This document shows positions 17,354 to 24,277 of a stretch of 64,000 bases of DNA, piece after piece. The translations under genes and the position numbers were made by a program. Within the stretch, counting starts at the first letter, position 1, and each line of letters begins with the position of its first letter. The notes beneath the pieces were generated by a model. It worked only from the letters and a program-made list of their open reading frames with translations, searched no databases and was not told the origin of the DNA. Location: the NCBI GenBank assembly GCA_021828185.1, contig JAKASI010000002.1, forward strand, positions 186,001-250,000, read 5' to 3'. Source of the stretch: an archaeon (GTDB lineage: Archaea; Thermoproteota; Nitrososphaeria; Nitrososphaerales; UBA183).

Positions 17354-18217
17354 CTACTTCGCTGTCACGTTGATGCTTATCGCTATCCAAGCGCTCTGCC
17401 CGTCCGAGCTCGTCACGGTCATGTTGACGCTAGAAGGTATCGTTTGCCCTGCGGAGAACGTCCGACCAGAGCTCGCTACGCCGCTGGTCTGGACGAAGCT
17501 GTCGGACCATCGGGCCGTGGAGTCATAGGGCAGATTCCCGCCGAGAACTTACACGTACACGCTCACTATGGTCGAGTTGTCGGGCTCGTGGAGCATCCCC
17601 TGTCCACTGTTAGCGATCTCCAGCTTGGGATACGTCTGGTGAGGTAGTGTCGTCCCGAGCGGAGGCCCGGGATAGAGCACGCCCACACCAACCGATACGA
17701 AGATAATCGCTACCACCGCGACTGCCGCCAATTTCCTTCTTCTGCTCCATCTGAAACCCGCTGGCTGGGGCCTGACTTCTCCGGAAGCGACCATATCGGA
17801 GGTGCTTTCCCCGTACTTCACATAGGAAGCTACATGCAGCGCGACCCCCAGGACGAGGGCGTAGAACGCATACACGGCGATGGAATCAGCCGCATCTCGA
17901 TACGCCCAGAAGTGGACCTCGTCGAAGGGGAAGATCTCCATCATGCCTTGTTTCATCTGCTCTATGCGGTCGTGGAAAACATGTTCTGAGCTCTCGGTTT
18001 CCACCGCTGCCGCCAGATTTCGGTCGTAGTCATATGCGACGCAGTCCACCCTTCGTCCAATCTTCGGATCCTGTCTGGCGAGCGCGAAGAACCAACCCCT
18101 CGAGAGATAGTAGTCGCGGGCAGCCAGTGCTATTCCTTGCGCTTCGGGACCGCCTATCGAGGCGTAACCTTCGGCCGTAGAAGGCGGGAGGGCCTTCTCA
18201 TCGAAGAGGATGAGCAT
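17354..18217 (-). pseudogene. Nuclease-like domain fused to a membrane/Ig-like protein, with one in-frame TAA
   Basis: From the ATG at 18217 the frame runs to a TAA at 17549-17551 (222 residues), then continues open to a TAG at 17354. The part after the TAA (VLGGNLPYDSTARW, FVQTS, NMTVTSSDGQ) matches VLGGESPYNFKASW, VIQTS and NVSVTSADGQ of the gene at 42823-43467, so the stop interrupts a once longer protein. Residues 110-222 match the same paralogue (AVYAFYALVLGVALHVASYVKYGE, WSRRRK, LHEPDNST). Residues 1-107 do not. They look like a PD-(D/E)XK nuclease domain: RRVDCVAYD with D58, then VETE with E73 and E75. The join falls at RDAAD versus SDAAN. Whether the short form is still made is unknown. 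Confidence 0.75.
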
Positions 18218-18412
18218 ACCTCAGGAAGAGTGGAGAAGGAGGAGTGGCAGGAACTCCACCTCCCGAACCTAACCGTCGAGGCTTGATGCAGGATGCATCA
18301 CACTCGCAGATTCGTTGACCCGCCCTCACCGGCACCGCGACTTCATGAGACGCGTTAGGACGTTCAACCTGGTTCGCAAGGGTTAAGCCGGCGATTCCAC
18401 TGGCCTTCATAT

Positions 18413-19936
18413 TTGCAGAGGGACAAGGACGAGGCACCGCCCGGCAGGCCTGCCAGGGCAAGGAACATCGTCAGAGGGATCGGCTTTCTCTCCATCCAGG
18501 GTGTTCTCAGCGCGTTCTTGGGTTTCGTCCTCCTGGGCTCTCTCCTCCGCTTCCTTCCGTCACTCTCCTATGGTGCCTTCTCCGCCCTTCAGGTTTCGAT
18601 AGGAATTGCAGGCACTCTTTCCATCTTCGGAGTCAACGCCGCCGTCGTCAGATTCCTCGCACCTGCAGCATCCCAAGAAGGAGCTTCCGGGTGGGGCCTG
18701 GCTAAAGCCTCTCTTGGCCTCACCATCATATTCTCTACCGTGGTTTCTCTGGTCCTCGTCATCGCCGCGCCTTATCTCTCGGATTACTTCATGAAGAGCC
18801 CGTCATGGTCCTGGGTCTTCTACCTCGGCGCCCTCTGGCTGCTCACTTCGTCAGTCGCGACCGTTTTCCAGGGGATGCTCCAGGCAGTAAGGAAGTACTC
18901 ACTCCTTGCGAAGGTGCTCCTTGCTTCGAGGGCCGTCTCCGTTGTTTTTGCCGTTATTGGGTTGGTCGTCTTCCAGAGTCTGGCCGCGGCAATCCTCTCA
19001 TGGGTGGTCTACTCCGTCCTGATAATTGCGGTTGCACTCGCCACCACCTGGAGGCCTCTTCTCGCGGCGAGTTCCAAACAGCAGTACAGCCGAATCCTAA
19101 GATACGCCGTTCCCCTCGGGATGGCAGCCGTAGTCGCGTCTCTGGCCTCGAGCGCGGACATAGTCGTCGTAGGTGGTTACCTCAACCCGATTTCCCTGGG
19201 TGTCTACAACGCCACGGTCGTGATATCCAGCGTGGTCTCCTCCCTCTTCGTGGCCCCCCTCTCCACCGCCCTCTTCGCAGAAACATCGTTCAGCTCCGAG
19301 ACCCACGCAGAGGTCTCCAGGGGAGTCTCCCTCGCCCTCCGCTTCGTCCTGCTCACGGTCCTCCCTGTCTCCCTTTTCGCAGCCGCAGTCGCCCCTCAGC
19401 TATTCTACCTCTTCTCGGGGGGAGGGACCTTCGCCGAGGGTATCCCATACTTGGAGCTGATCACCCTCTTCTACCTGTTCCTCGCGGCCGAGACCACGGC
19501 CATCTACGTCCTCCAGGGGGTCGGGAAGACGCGCCAGGTCCTCATTATCGGTCTCATCACCGCCCTGGGCGAAATCGGGCTCTCCGTCTCCCTCGTCCCC
19601 TTCCTCGGCCTCGAAGGGGCAGCCATCAGCAGGGTGACGATATTCATCGTCGGGTGCGCCCTCTCGCTCTACTACATCCGGTCGTACCTCAAGGGGGCGA
19701 CTAACTTCCGCTTCCTCGCCAAGGCTGTGGTGTCAGGAGGGATACCCGGGGCGGTCGTTTTCGCGCTATCTTCGGTTGTGTCCAACAGGGTCCTCACTCT
19801 AGTGCCCTACACGATTCTGGGCGTGCTCATCTTCTTCGGGTGTGCCAGGGTCCTGCGGCTCTTCAGCGAAGAGGACAGGTCGTTCGTGGTGCACCTGTTG
19901 CCATCAAGGATGGAATGGATCGTCCGTCTGCTCTGA
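18413..19936 (+). CDS. Polysaccharide flippase, Wzx/MOP superfamily
   Basis: This 507-residue protein starts at TTG. It has about 14 predicted membrane helices in two bundles and begins GIGFLSIQGVLSAFLGFVLLG, the usual start of the polysaccharide-synthesis MOP family, with YGAFSALQVSIGIAGTLSIFGV after it. It should flip lipid-linked glycans to the outer face, the natural end of the pathway encoded to the left. Its C-terminal 33 codons (GCARVLRLFSEEDR to the stop) recur at four other places in this window. Two copies of CGGGTGYGCC inside the gene (19651 and 19837) mark the deletion seen in two of those copies. Confidence 0.88.
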   Translation: MQRDKDEAPPGRPARARNIVRGIGFLSIQGVLSAFLGFVLLGSLLRFLPSLSYGAFSALQVSIGIAGTLSIFGVNAAVVRFLAPAASQEGASGWGLAKASLGLTIIFSTVVSLVLVIAAPYLSDYFMKSPSWSWVFYLGALWLLTSSVATVFQGMLQAVRKYSLLAKVLLASRAVSVVFAVIGLVVFQSLAAAILSWVVYSVLIIAVALATTWRPLLAASSKQQYSRILRYAVPLGMAAVVASLASSADIVVVGGYLNPISLGVYNATVVISSVVSSLFVAPLSTALFAETSFSSETHAEVSRGVSLALRFVLLTVLPVSLFAAAVAPQLFYLFSGGGTFAEGIPYLELITLFYLFLAAETTAIYVLQGVGKTRQVLIIGLITALGEIGLSVSLVPFLGLEGAAISRVTIFIVGCALSLYYIRSYLKGATNFRFLAKAVVSGGIPGAVVFALSSVVSNRVLTLVPYTILGVLIFFGCARVLRLFSEEDRSFVVHLLPSRMEWIVRLL

Positions 19937-20209
19937 CTTTGCTTGACCGCGTCGGCCAGGTCGCCTCCGAGGAACAGGGTGCACCCGGCCCACACCAACA
20001 GTGCCATCCTCGGAGGCCGAACAGGATCGAAGCGGCGACGCCGGCCAGGTCCCATGGCAAGCGCCTAAGGACGACAAAGAGCGAGATCTCTGCTTCGAGA
20101 GACCTGGACTCTCGAGCACTTGGCAAATGAAAACGTTGGGGCGGAGGAATCCTGGCCATCCTCGGCAAGCACAGGAGGGACAACGATTGTCCGTGGCATC
20201 AACGGCCGT
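19937..20209. other. Interval after the flippase, no supported gene
   Basis: The minus strand gives hydrophobic pieces in different frames (LPWDLAGVAASILFGL and MALLVWAGCTLFLGGDLADAV), which could be the remains of a small membrane protein. The evidence is thin. The 3' flank here is only weakly like the flanks of copies 1 and 4. Confidence 0.3.
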
Positions 20210-20237
20210 GCCCCAGAGGTGTTAAATAACGTGGGGC
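20210..20237 (+). promoter_or_regulatory. HicB promoter with inverted repeat around the TATA box
   Basis: GCCCCA (20210-20215) and TGGGGC (20232-20237) are a perfect inverted repeat that brackets the TATA box TTAAATAA (20222-20229). The box is about 26 bases before the GTG at 20251, so the message is probably leaderless. HicB-type antitoxins commonly repress their own promoter, and this is a fitting operator. Confidence 0.6.
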
Positions 20238-20250
20238 GCCTCTCTTGATT

Positions 20251-20463
20251 GTGAAATACAGGATTTCCATCTACCAAGACGAAGACGGAATCTACATCGC
20301 GGAGTGTCCTGCCCTTCCCGGCGCCGTATCAGAAGGGAAGACGAGGAAGGAGGCGCTCACCAACATCACCGATGCCATCGAGGGTTATCTTGCGAGCCTC
20401 AAGAAGCATAACGAGCCTATCCCTCCGCCCATAGAGGAAGAACTGGTAGAAGTCAGTGCCTAA
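20251..20463 (+). CDS. hicB: HicB family antitoxin
   Basis: The 70-residue protein reads YRISIYQDEDGIYIAECPALPGAVSEGKTRKEALTNITDAIEGYL, the complete partial-RNase-H fold of HicB. The usual C-terminal DNA-binding part is short here. I chose GTG at 20251 rather than TTG at 20245 because the TATA box places the transcript start at about 20251. It should bind and block HicA, whose gene overlaps its end by eight bases. The pair stands alone between the intact flippase and flippase copy 2. Confidence 0.9.
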   Translation: MKYRISIYQDEDGIYIAECPALPGAVSEGKTRKEALTNITDAIEGYLASLKKHNEPIPPPIEEELVEVSA

Positions 20464-20680
20464 GCTGCCTGTCGTATCCGGTGTCAAGACGGTCAAGGCC
20501 CTGTCTAAGGTCGGATTCGTGGTAGACCACCAGACGGGCTCACACATGATTCTCAGGCATAGGGTCGAACCTCACCGCAGAATCACGGTCCCCAACCACA
20601 GGGAGCTGGCCAAGGGGACCTTGAGGGCGATAATCAACGATGCGGGGCTCTCCATAGAGGAGTTCGTCAACCTTCTCTAG
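20456..20680 (+). CDS. hicA: HicA family mRNA interferase toxin
   Basis: The 74-residue protein has the HicA double-stranded-RNA-binding-like fold: VSGVKTVKALSKVGFVVDHQTGSHMILRH with the catalytic histidine in GSH, then ITVPNHRELAKGTLRAIINDAGLS. HicA toxins cleave mRNA during stress. It starts at GTG inside the end of hicB, so the two are translated together. The order antitoxin then toxin is the less common of the two seen in HicAB systems. Confidence 0.92.
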   Translation: MPKLPVVSGVKTVKALSKVGFVVDHQTGSHMILRHRVEPHRRITVPNHRELAKGTLRAIINDAGLSIEEFVNLL

Positions 20681-20735
20681 GTGCGGAGACCTGTGGCCGG
20701 CGTGGGCACTTCGCAGGGTCAGTCCCGCTGACAAT

Positions 20736-20987
20736 CGGCACATACGTCCTCCAGGGGTCGAGAAGACGGGTGTGGTCCTACTCATAGGCATCATCACAGC
20801 CCTGGGGGAGATTGGGCTCTCAGTCTCTCTCGTCCCTGTGCTCGGCCTCGCCGGTGCGGCCATAAGCAGGGTGACGATATTCACCGTCGGGTGCGCCAGG
20901 GTCCTGCGGCTCATCAGCGAGGAAGACAGGGCCTTCGTGGCCCATCTCTTGCCGGCGGGGCTGGCGTGGGTCGCCCAGATGCTCTGA
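20736..20987 (+). pseudogene. Flippase copy 2: C-terminal fragment with internal in-frame deletion
   Basis: The fragment begins with an out-of-frame TYVLQG and then reads LIGIITALGEIGLSVSLVPVLGLAGAAISRVTIFTVG, joined to CARVLRLISEEDRAFVAHLLP, and ends in a stop. In the intact gene these two parts are 62 codons apart. The join lies exactly where CGGGTGCGCC recurs in the intact gene. It ends one base before the coding region of the next toxin-antitoxin pair on the other strand. Confidence 0.9.
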
Positions 20988-20988
20988 C

Positions 20989-21375
20989 TCACCACTCGGT
21001 CTCCACGATGTCTTTGATGGACGCGTCCGTGGTTATGACGCGAGAGCCTGCCTCCTTGGCCAGGGCGGCTATCAGGGAGTCGAAGTAGTCCATCCCCGTC
21101 CTCTGCAGCTCCACTGCTGCTCGGACCGAAGAGACGGTGTTGGAGACGACTTTGGCCCGCGGGACCGCGCTTTCCAAGGCCCCCCAGGACGTCTCCCTCT
21201 CGGAGTCGCTGTACCCCCTGACCTTCATCACCAGGTCTGCCTCGACAAGGGAGGTGACAGGCACGAACACCTCTTCGTCTGAGGCGACCCTCTCCATGTG
21301 GTGGACCGACCGTCTGTGCTCCCTGTCCCTGGGGTTGAGGTATCCGATCAGGGCCACGGTGTCAACGAGCTTCAT
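20989..21375 (-). CDS. VapC-like PIN-domain toxin
   Basis: The 128-residue protein has the VapC acidic residues in order: VDTVALIGYL (D5), SLVEADL, GMDYFDSLIAALAKE and VITTDASI. It should be an RNase, usually directed at tRNA or rRNA in this family. Its gene overlaps the end of the AbrB-type antitoxin gene by 14 bases. It ends directly against flippase copy 2 on the other strand. Confidence 0.88.
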   Translation of the reverse strand: MKLVDTVALIGYLNPRDREHRRSVHHMERVASDEEVFVPVTSLVEADLVMKVRGYSDSERETSWGALESAVPRAKVVSNTVSSVRAAVELQRTGMDYFDSLIAALAKEAGSRVITTDASIKDIVETEW

Positions 21376-21622
21376 TCGGTTTCTTGACCGACCTCATGAG
21401 GTACCCGGTGGCCTCGTGGCTCTCCTCGTTCCAGCCGTCGAGCTTCTTGGCGCCGATCTCTCTCGCCCTAGCTCTCAGGACCCCGGGGTCAGACAGCTCC
21501 ACCCTGCCCAGCCCGCTCGCCTTTGCCAGGAGCTCCGTCCCCACGCCAATGCCCGCCGCTTCCCTGACCTTCTTGGGGAGCACGAGCCTCCCCTTCTCGT
21601 CGACGGAGACGGTTTCACTCAC
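21362..21622 (-). CDS. AbrB/SpoVT-type antitoxin
   Basis: The 86-residue protein begins with the swapped-hairpin AbrB motif VSVDEKGRLVLPKKVREAAGI, followed by a tail that would wrap the toxin (KKLDGWNEESHEATGYLMRS). It starts at GTG; a TATA box (TTTAAAT) lies 26-30 bases upstream inside an inverted repeat, so it very probably represses its own promoter. It is paired with the PIN toxin downstream. Confidence 0.88.
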   Translation of the reverse strand: MSETVSVDEKGRLVLPKKVREAAGIGVGTELLAKASGLGRVELSDPGVLRARAREIGAKKLDGWNEESHEATGYLMRSVKKPNEAR

Positions 21623-21638
21623 GGCTGCTGGAATGAAA

Positions 21639-21662
21639 TCCCACCATTTAAAGAAGGCGGGA
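21639..21662 (-). promoter_or_regulatory. Operator-promoter of the AbrB/PIN pair
   Basis: TCCCACC (21639-21645) and GGCGGGA (21656-21662) are an inverted repeat with one mismatch, ten bases apart. The spacer is the TATA box ATTTAAAGAA. Binding of the antitoxin here would block the TATA-binding protein. Confidence 0.55.
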
Positions 21663-21747
21663 AAAGTGCTCCAAATCCGAACTCGTGACCCACCAAAGGT
21701 GTGATTGTGGGATATCCCGCCCGCGTCGTGCCCCCTCCTCTTCTCCT

Positions 21748-21835
21748 GGTGCGCCAGGGCCCTGAGGCTCTTCAGCGCCGAGGACAGGTCGTTCGTGGCC
21801 CACCTGCTGCCCGCGAGGCTAGATTGGGTTGATTC
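21748..21835 (+). pseudogene. Flippase copy 3: last 29 codons only
   Basis: GCGCCAGGGCCCTGAGGCTC opens a stretch coding CARALRLFSAEDRSFVAHLLPARLDWV, the end of the flippase. Nothing of the gene is recognisable upstream of CAR. The stop region has been altered, so the frame runs on. It lies between the AbrB/PIN pair and the aspartic-protease pair. Confidence 0.88.
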
Positions 21836-21871
21836 GCTTTCTATGAATTGCCCCAGCCCGATGCCGACCGG

Positions 21872-22258
21872 TCAGTGGAACTCCAGCACACTCTTGGGCC
21901 CGTCGAGCATCACCTTCCATCTGTTGAGGAGCTCCCTCCCCAGCAGTGGCCTCAAAACCAATGGGGTGGTATAGACACTGCAGTCGGAACTCTTCCCTTC
22001 GACGGTCGCGATGCCTTTCGATGAGCGGAGGCTGACGACGACTCCCAGGGTCGAGCGTGCGACGAAGGCACTGCCAGGCTCCTCGTATTCTTGCAGCCCC
22101 AGTGCTACGTACTGGTCGAGAGGGATCAGAAGCCCGCCGTCGAACCCGGTGTCCACCCTCGTCTGTACCTCTGCGCTGGAACGCCGAAGCGGGTCGCGGA
22201 CTCTTACCGTTACAGCCGGGCGAGGGACGCCGTCCCGCTCGTAGGGGACCGCTTTCAT
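21872..22258 (-). CDS. Retropepsin-like clan AA aspartic protease
   Basis: The 128-residue protein has the single active-site motif RVDTGFDGGLLIPLDQY (D36-T-G), flap-like strands, and a C-terminal LLGRELLNRWKVMLDG that fits the hydrophobic-hydrophobic-Gly element of these folds. Such small archaeal and bacterial proteins act as dimers, like retroviral proteases. Its ATG overlaps the TGA of the upstream gene (ATGA), so the two are one unit. An upstream in-frame GTG would extend it by nine residues into that gene. Substrates of this family are not known to me. Confidence 0.8.
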   Translation of the reverse strand: MKAVPYERDGVPRPAVTVRVRDPLRRSSAEVQTRVDTGFDGGLLIPLDQYVALGLQEYEEPGSAFVARSTLGVVVSLRSSKGIATVEGKSSDCSVYTTPLVLRPLLGRELLNRWKVMLDGPKSVLEFH

Positions 22259-22665
22259 CGTGCGACCTCTTCCAGCAGTGACCAACCAAGCTCGACCACC
22301 CGCGGTTCCTCATCTGCCAGGCGTCCCACTATGCATTGCGCGCCGCCGGATTTCGATGCCTCGCGGTATGCATCCTCCCTGTCTTTGTAGACACCTACCA
22401 ACTTCCCGGCCCTTACTACCGCATAGCTTTCTGGATGCTTGGCCTTGAGCTCGGGTCTTAGTTTCTCAAACGCTTGGTTGTTGACCCTTGCCTGTTTTTC
22501 GAGTTCGTCCCACTCGTCCAAGAGGTCCACCGTCGTCCGCTGGCTGACCCACATGGATAGGGCCTCGTTGAACGCCTCCGCCACGGTCCATCCTCTCAGC
22601 GAAGCGAGTGCCTTTACCCTCTTGTAGAGCCTGGTATCCAGGTTCTTCACTGCGACAGTGCCCAT
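22255..22665 (-). CDS. Ribbon-helix-helix-like antitoxin-type protein with a DUF5678-like tail
   Basis: The 136-residue protein begins GTVAVKNLDTRLYKRVKALASLRGWTVAEAFNEAL, the strand-helix-helix pattern of VapB-type DNA-binding antitoxins. Its second half, HPESYAVVRAGKLVGVYKDREDAYREA, resembles DUF5678. It overlaps the aspartic protease gene in the way antitoxin genes overlap toxin genes. A TATA box (CTATTAAC, near 22690-22697) lies about 29 bases before the ATG, and AGAC-N6-GTCT just after it could be an operator. The start at ATG 22665 is better than TTG 22677, which is nearer the transcript start. Confidence 0.65.
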   Translation of the reverse strand: MGTVAVKNLDTRLYKRVKALASLRGWTVAEAFNEALSMWVSQRTTVDLLDEWDELEKQARVNNQAFEKLRPELKAKHPESYAVVRAGKLVGVYKDREDAYREASKSGGAQCIVGRLADEEPRVVELGWSLLEEVAR

Positions 22666-22764
22666 GTGCTCAGACAAACAAGTCTAACTCGTTAATAGAG
22701 TTTCACCAAAAGGCATCCACTTCTCAGATTGCTCCTTCGGGAAGCGTTGCGCCGACGCGTCTCG

Positions 22765-22949
22765 GAGCTGCCCGTCCACGTGCTCTCCGCCTCCCTCGCC
22801 CCCGTCCTCGGCCTCGCCGGTGCGGCCATAAGCGGGGCGACGGTCTTCACCGTCGGGTGCGCCAGGGCCCTGAAGCTCTTTAGCGAAGACAGGTCGTTCG
22901 TTGCTCACCTGCTCCCGGAGAGACCGCGGTGGGTCGTCCTTCTGCTCTG
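22765..22949 (+). pseudogene. Flippase copy 4: C-terminal fragment with the same internal deletion as copy 2
   Basis: The frame reads VHVLSASLAPVLGLAGAAISGATVFTVG directly followed by CARALKLFSEDRSFVAHLLPERPRWVVLLL and a stop. The deletion join at CGGGTGCGCC is identical to that in copy 2. One codon is missing in SEDRS. About 90 bases after the stop match the flank of copy 1, including CCACGCTGTGT and CGACTCGTTC. Confidence 0.9.
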
Positions 22950-23102
22950 ACTGCTTGTCTCGCTGCTTCGGTAGGTTCGTCGGCTTGCTCCTGGCTCCCC
23001 CCACGCTGTGTGCCGACTCGTTCACCCCCGATGCGAACCCCCCCGGGGGGGCACCGTCACTGCTTCCGCATCTGAAGCCCGGGTCCGCCGAGTATCTTCT
23101 GG

Positions 23103-23222
23103 CTAGTCGGAGCCGCTCGGGAAGAGGCAGCTTCGGCAGCGCCGGTGTTCGAGCTCCAGCAGGTCTGCGGGATCGAGGGGTGCCTCGCACCGAACACACA
23201 GTCTTGACTCCTGGATCTGCAT
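23103..23222 (-). CDS. 39-residue zinc-ribbon protein
   Basis: The short frame from ATG 23222 codes a protein whose core is CVRCEAPLDPADLLELEH then RRCRSC, two Cys-x2-Cys knuckles 16 residues apart. This spacing is that of a zinc ribbon, and the frame ends soon after the second knuckle. An AAATAAC box lies about 25 bases upstream, as expected for a leaderless gene. It could be a real small nucleic-acid- or protein-binding factor, or the surviving end of a longer zinc-ribbon gene. Confidence 0.6.
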   Translation of the reverse strand: MQIQESRLCVRCEAPLDPADLLELEHRRCRSCLFPSGSD

Positions 23223-23275
23223 GGCCCGGACCTACCCTCATGTGTTATTTCAAGGGCTGACTCTGACGAGGTCTC

Positions 23276-23293
23276 ATTCGTCTTTTGACGAAT
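23276..23293. promoter_or_regulatory. Perfect 7-base inverted repeat
   Basis: ATTCGTC-TTTT-GACGAAT is a perfect hairpin or dyad about 30 bases upstream of the zinc-ribbon TATA box. It may be an operator for that gene. It could also be a terminator for minus-strand transcripts from the right. Confidence 0.4.
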
Positions 23294-23377
23294 AAGGAGA
23301 ATCCAGCGACAAGGCATGGGCCCCTTGACGATGTGGAGGGGCGGAGGAGAGACCGGCGGCGCCATACAGTCGCAAGA

Positions 23378-23465
23378 GAAATGACGAGCGCCCTCGGGTT
23401 CCACAGCGCGGGTCTAGAGGCTGTGGTATCCGCAAGCGACGGCCGTACGCTAGAAATGACGAGCG
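23378..23465. repeat. 13-base direct repeat GAAATGACGAGCG, twice
   Basis: The same 13 bases occur at 23378-23390 and 23453-23465, each some bases after CGCAAG. They lie in the 295-base interval between the zinc-ribbon and phosphatase genes, which has no other supported content. Confidence 0.45.
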
Positions 23466-23517
23466 GCAGTAGCCGTCGCTCTGGTCTGCCGCACGCTCTC
23501 TTCCGACTTGGACCTCG

Positions 23518-24021
23518 TCACTGCCGACCCTCCTCCTCAAGCAACTCTTCCACCCTCTGTCCAATCTGGCCTCTGATACCGACTGCGAACCTGTAGTTGG
23601 CGGGACCTATGCCATCGGCGTTGCACCGAGCCGTCCAGAGGTCGTGCCTCGCCATCGGAGGGAGCCTGGTGGGGTCGGGCCCGTCGACCAGGTCCTTCGT
23701 CGGCCACCTTCTCAGCTTCTCGCTCTTCGCAAGGTAGTCCGGCAGGTGGTCGCGGTCGGCGAGGTACACCACCAGGTCCGCCCCGTCGACCATGGCCGGG
23801 GTAAGCTGCCTGGACCTCTTCTCGCTTATGTCGATCCCGACTTCTCTCATCAGCTGTATCGTGACCATGCACTCTTCGACCACCAGGCGGCCGTCGAGTT
23901 GATGGGCCGACGCCTCGACCCCCGCGCTGGTCGCGTCGTGATCGTGGGTAAGCCGGTTGTAGAACGCCTCGGCCACCGGGCTGCGGAAGACGTTCCCCAG
24001 ACACACGAAGAGTACCTTCAT
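23518..24021 (-). CDS. Low-molecular-weight protein tyrosine phosphatase / arsenate reductase-like protein
   Basis: The 167-residue protein begins MKVLFVCLGNVFRSPVAEAFYN. This is the phosphate-binding loop C-x5-R-S of the family, with the nucleophilic cysteine at residue 7. The second cysteine usual in the loop (C-x4-C-R) is phenylalanine here. The ending region has a WPTKDLVDGPDP-type loop with the general-acid aspartate. A phosphatase acting on tyrosine-phosphate or a small phosphoester is more likely than arsenate reduction. The ATG was chosen at the first strand; TTATAACC near 24073 is a probable promoter about 50 bases upstream. Confidence 0.8.
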   Translation of the reverse strand: MKVLFVCLGNVFRSPVAEAFYNRLTHDHDATSAGVEASAHQLDGRLVVEECMVTIQLMREVGIDISEKRSRQLTPAMVDGADLVVYLADRDHLPDYLAKSEKLRRWPTKDLVDGPDPTRLPPMARHDLWTARCNADGIGPANYRFAVGIRGQIGQRVEELLEEEGRQ

Positions 24022-24277
24022 ACCGTGGTTTTCCTTGTCGGACCGTGACTGCGAGTCCCCCTTGCTCGCGCGGTTATAACAGCGCCTCACTCCGCTCCGG
24101 CTTTCTGCTGTCGCCTCGTTCGGGCCTCCGAGACTCGTTGCGCCGGTCGTGCGTCGGTCTCCCCTTGGCCGATGCATGCCAGGGTCAAGGCGGTGCAAGG
24201 GATGCGCTGCGCCTACCTCATCGAGGGGCGCAGGGATGGCAGGAATGCGAGGCGGACTATGGTCTGCTCCGATCAGG

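Noticed and set aside
16821..22949. Insertion sequence as the cause of the repeated flippase ends
   Set aside because: No transposase or integrase gene and no terminal inverted repeats were found at the copies, so a known element cannot be named.
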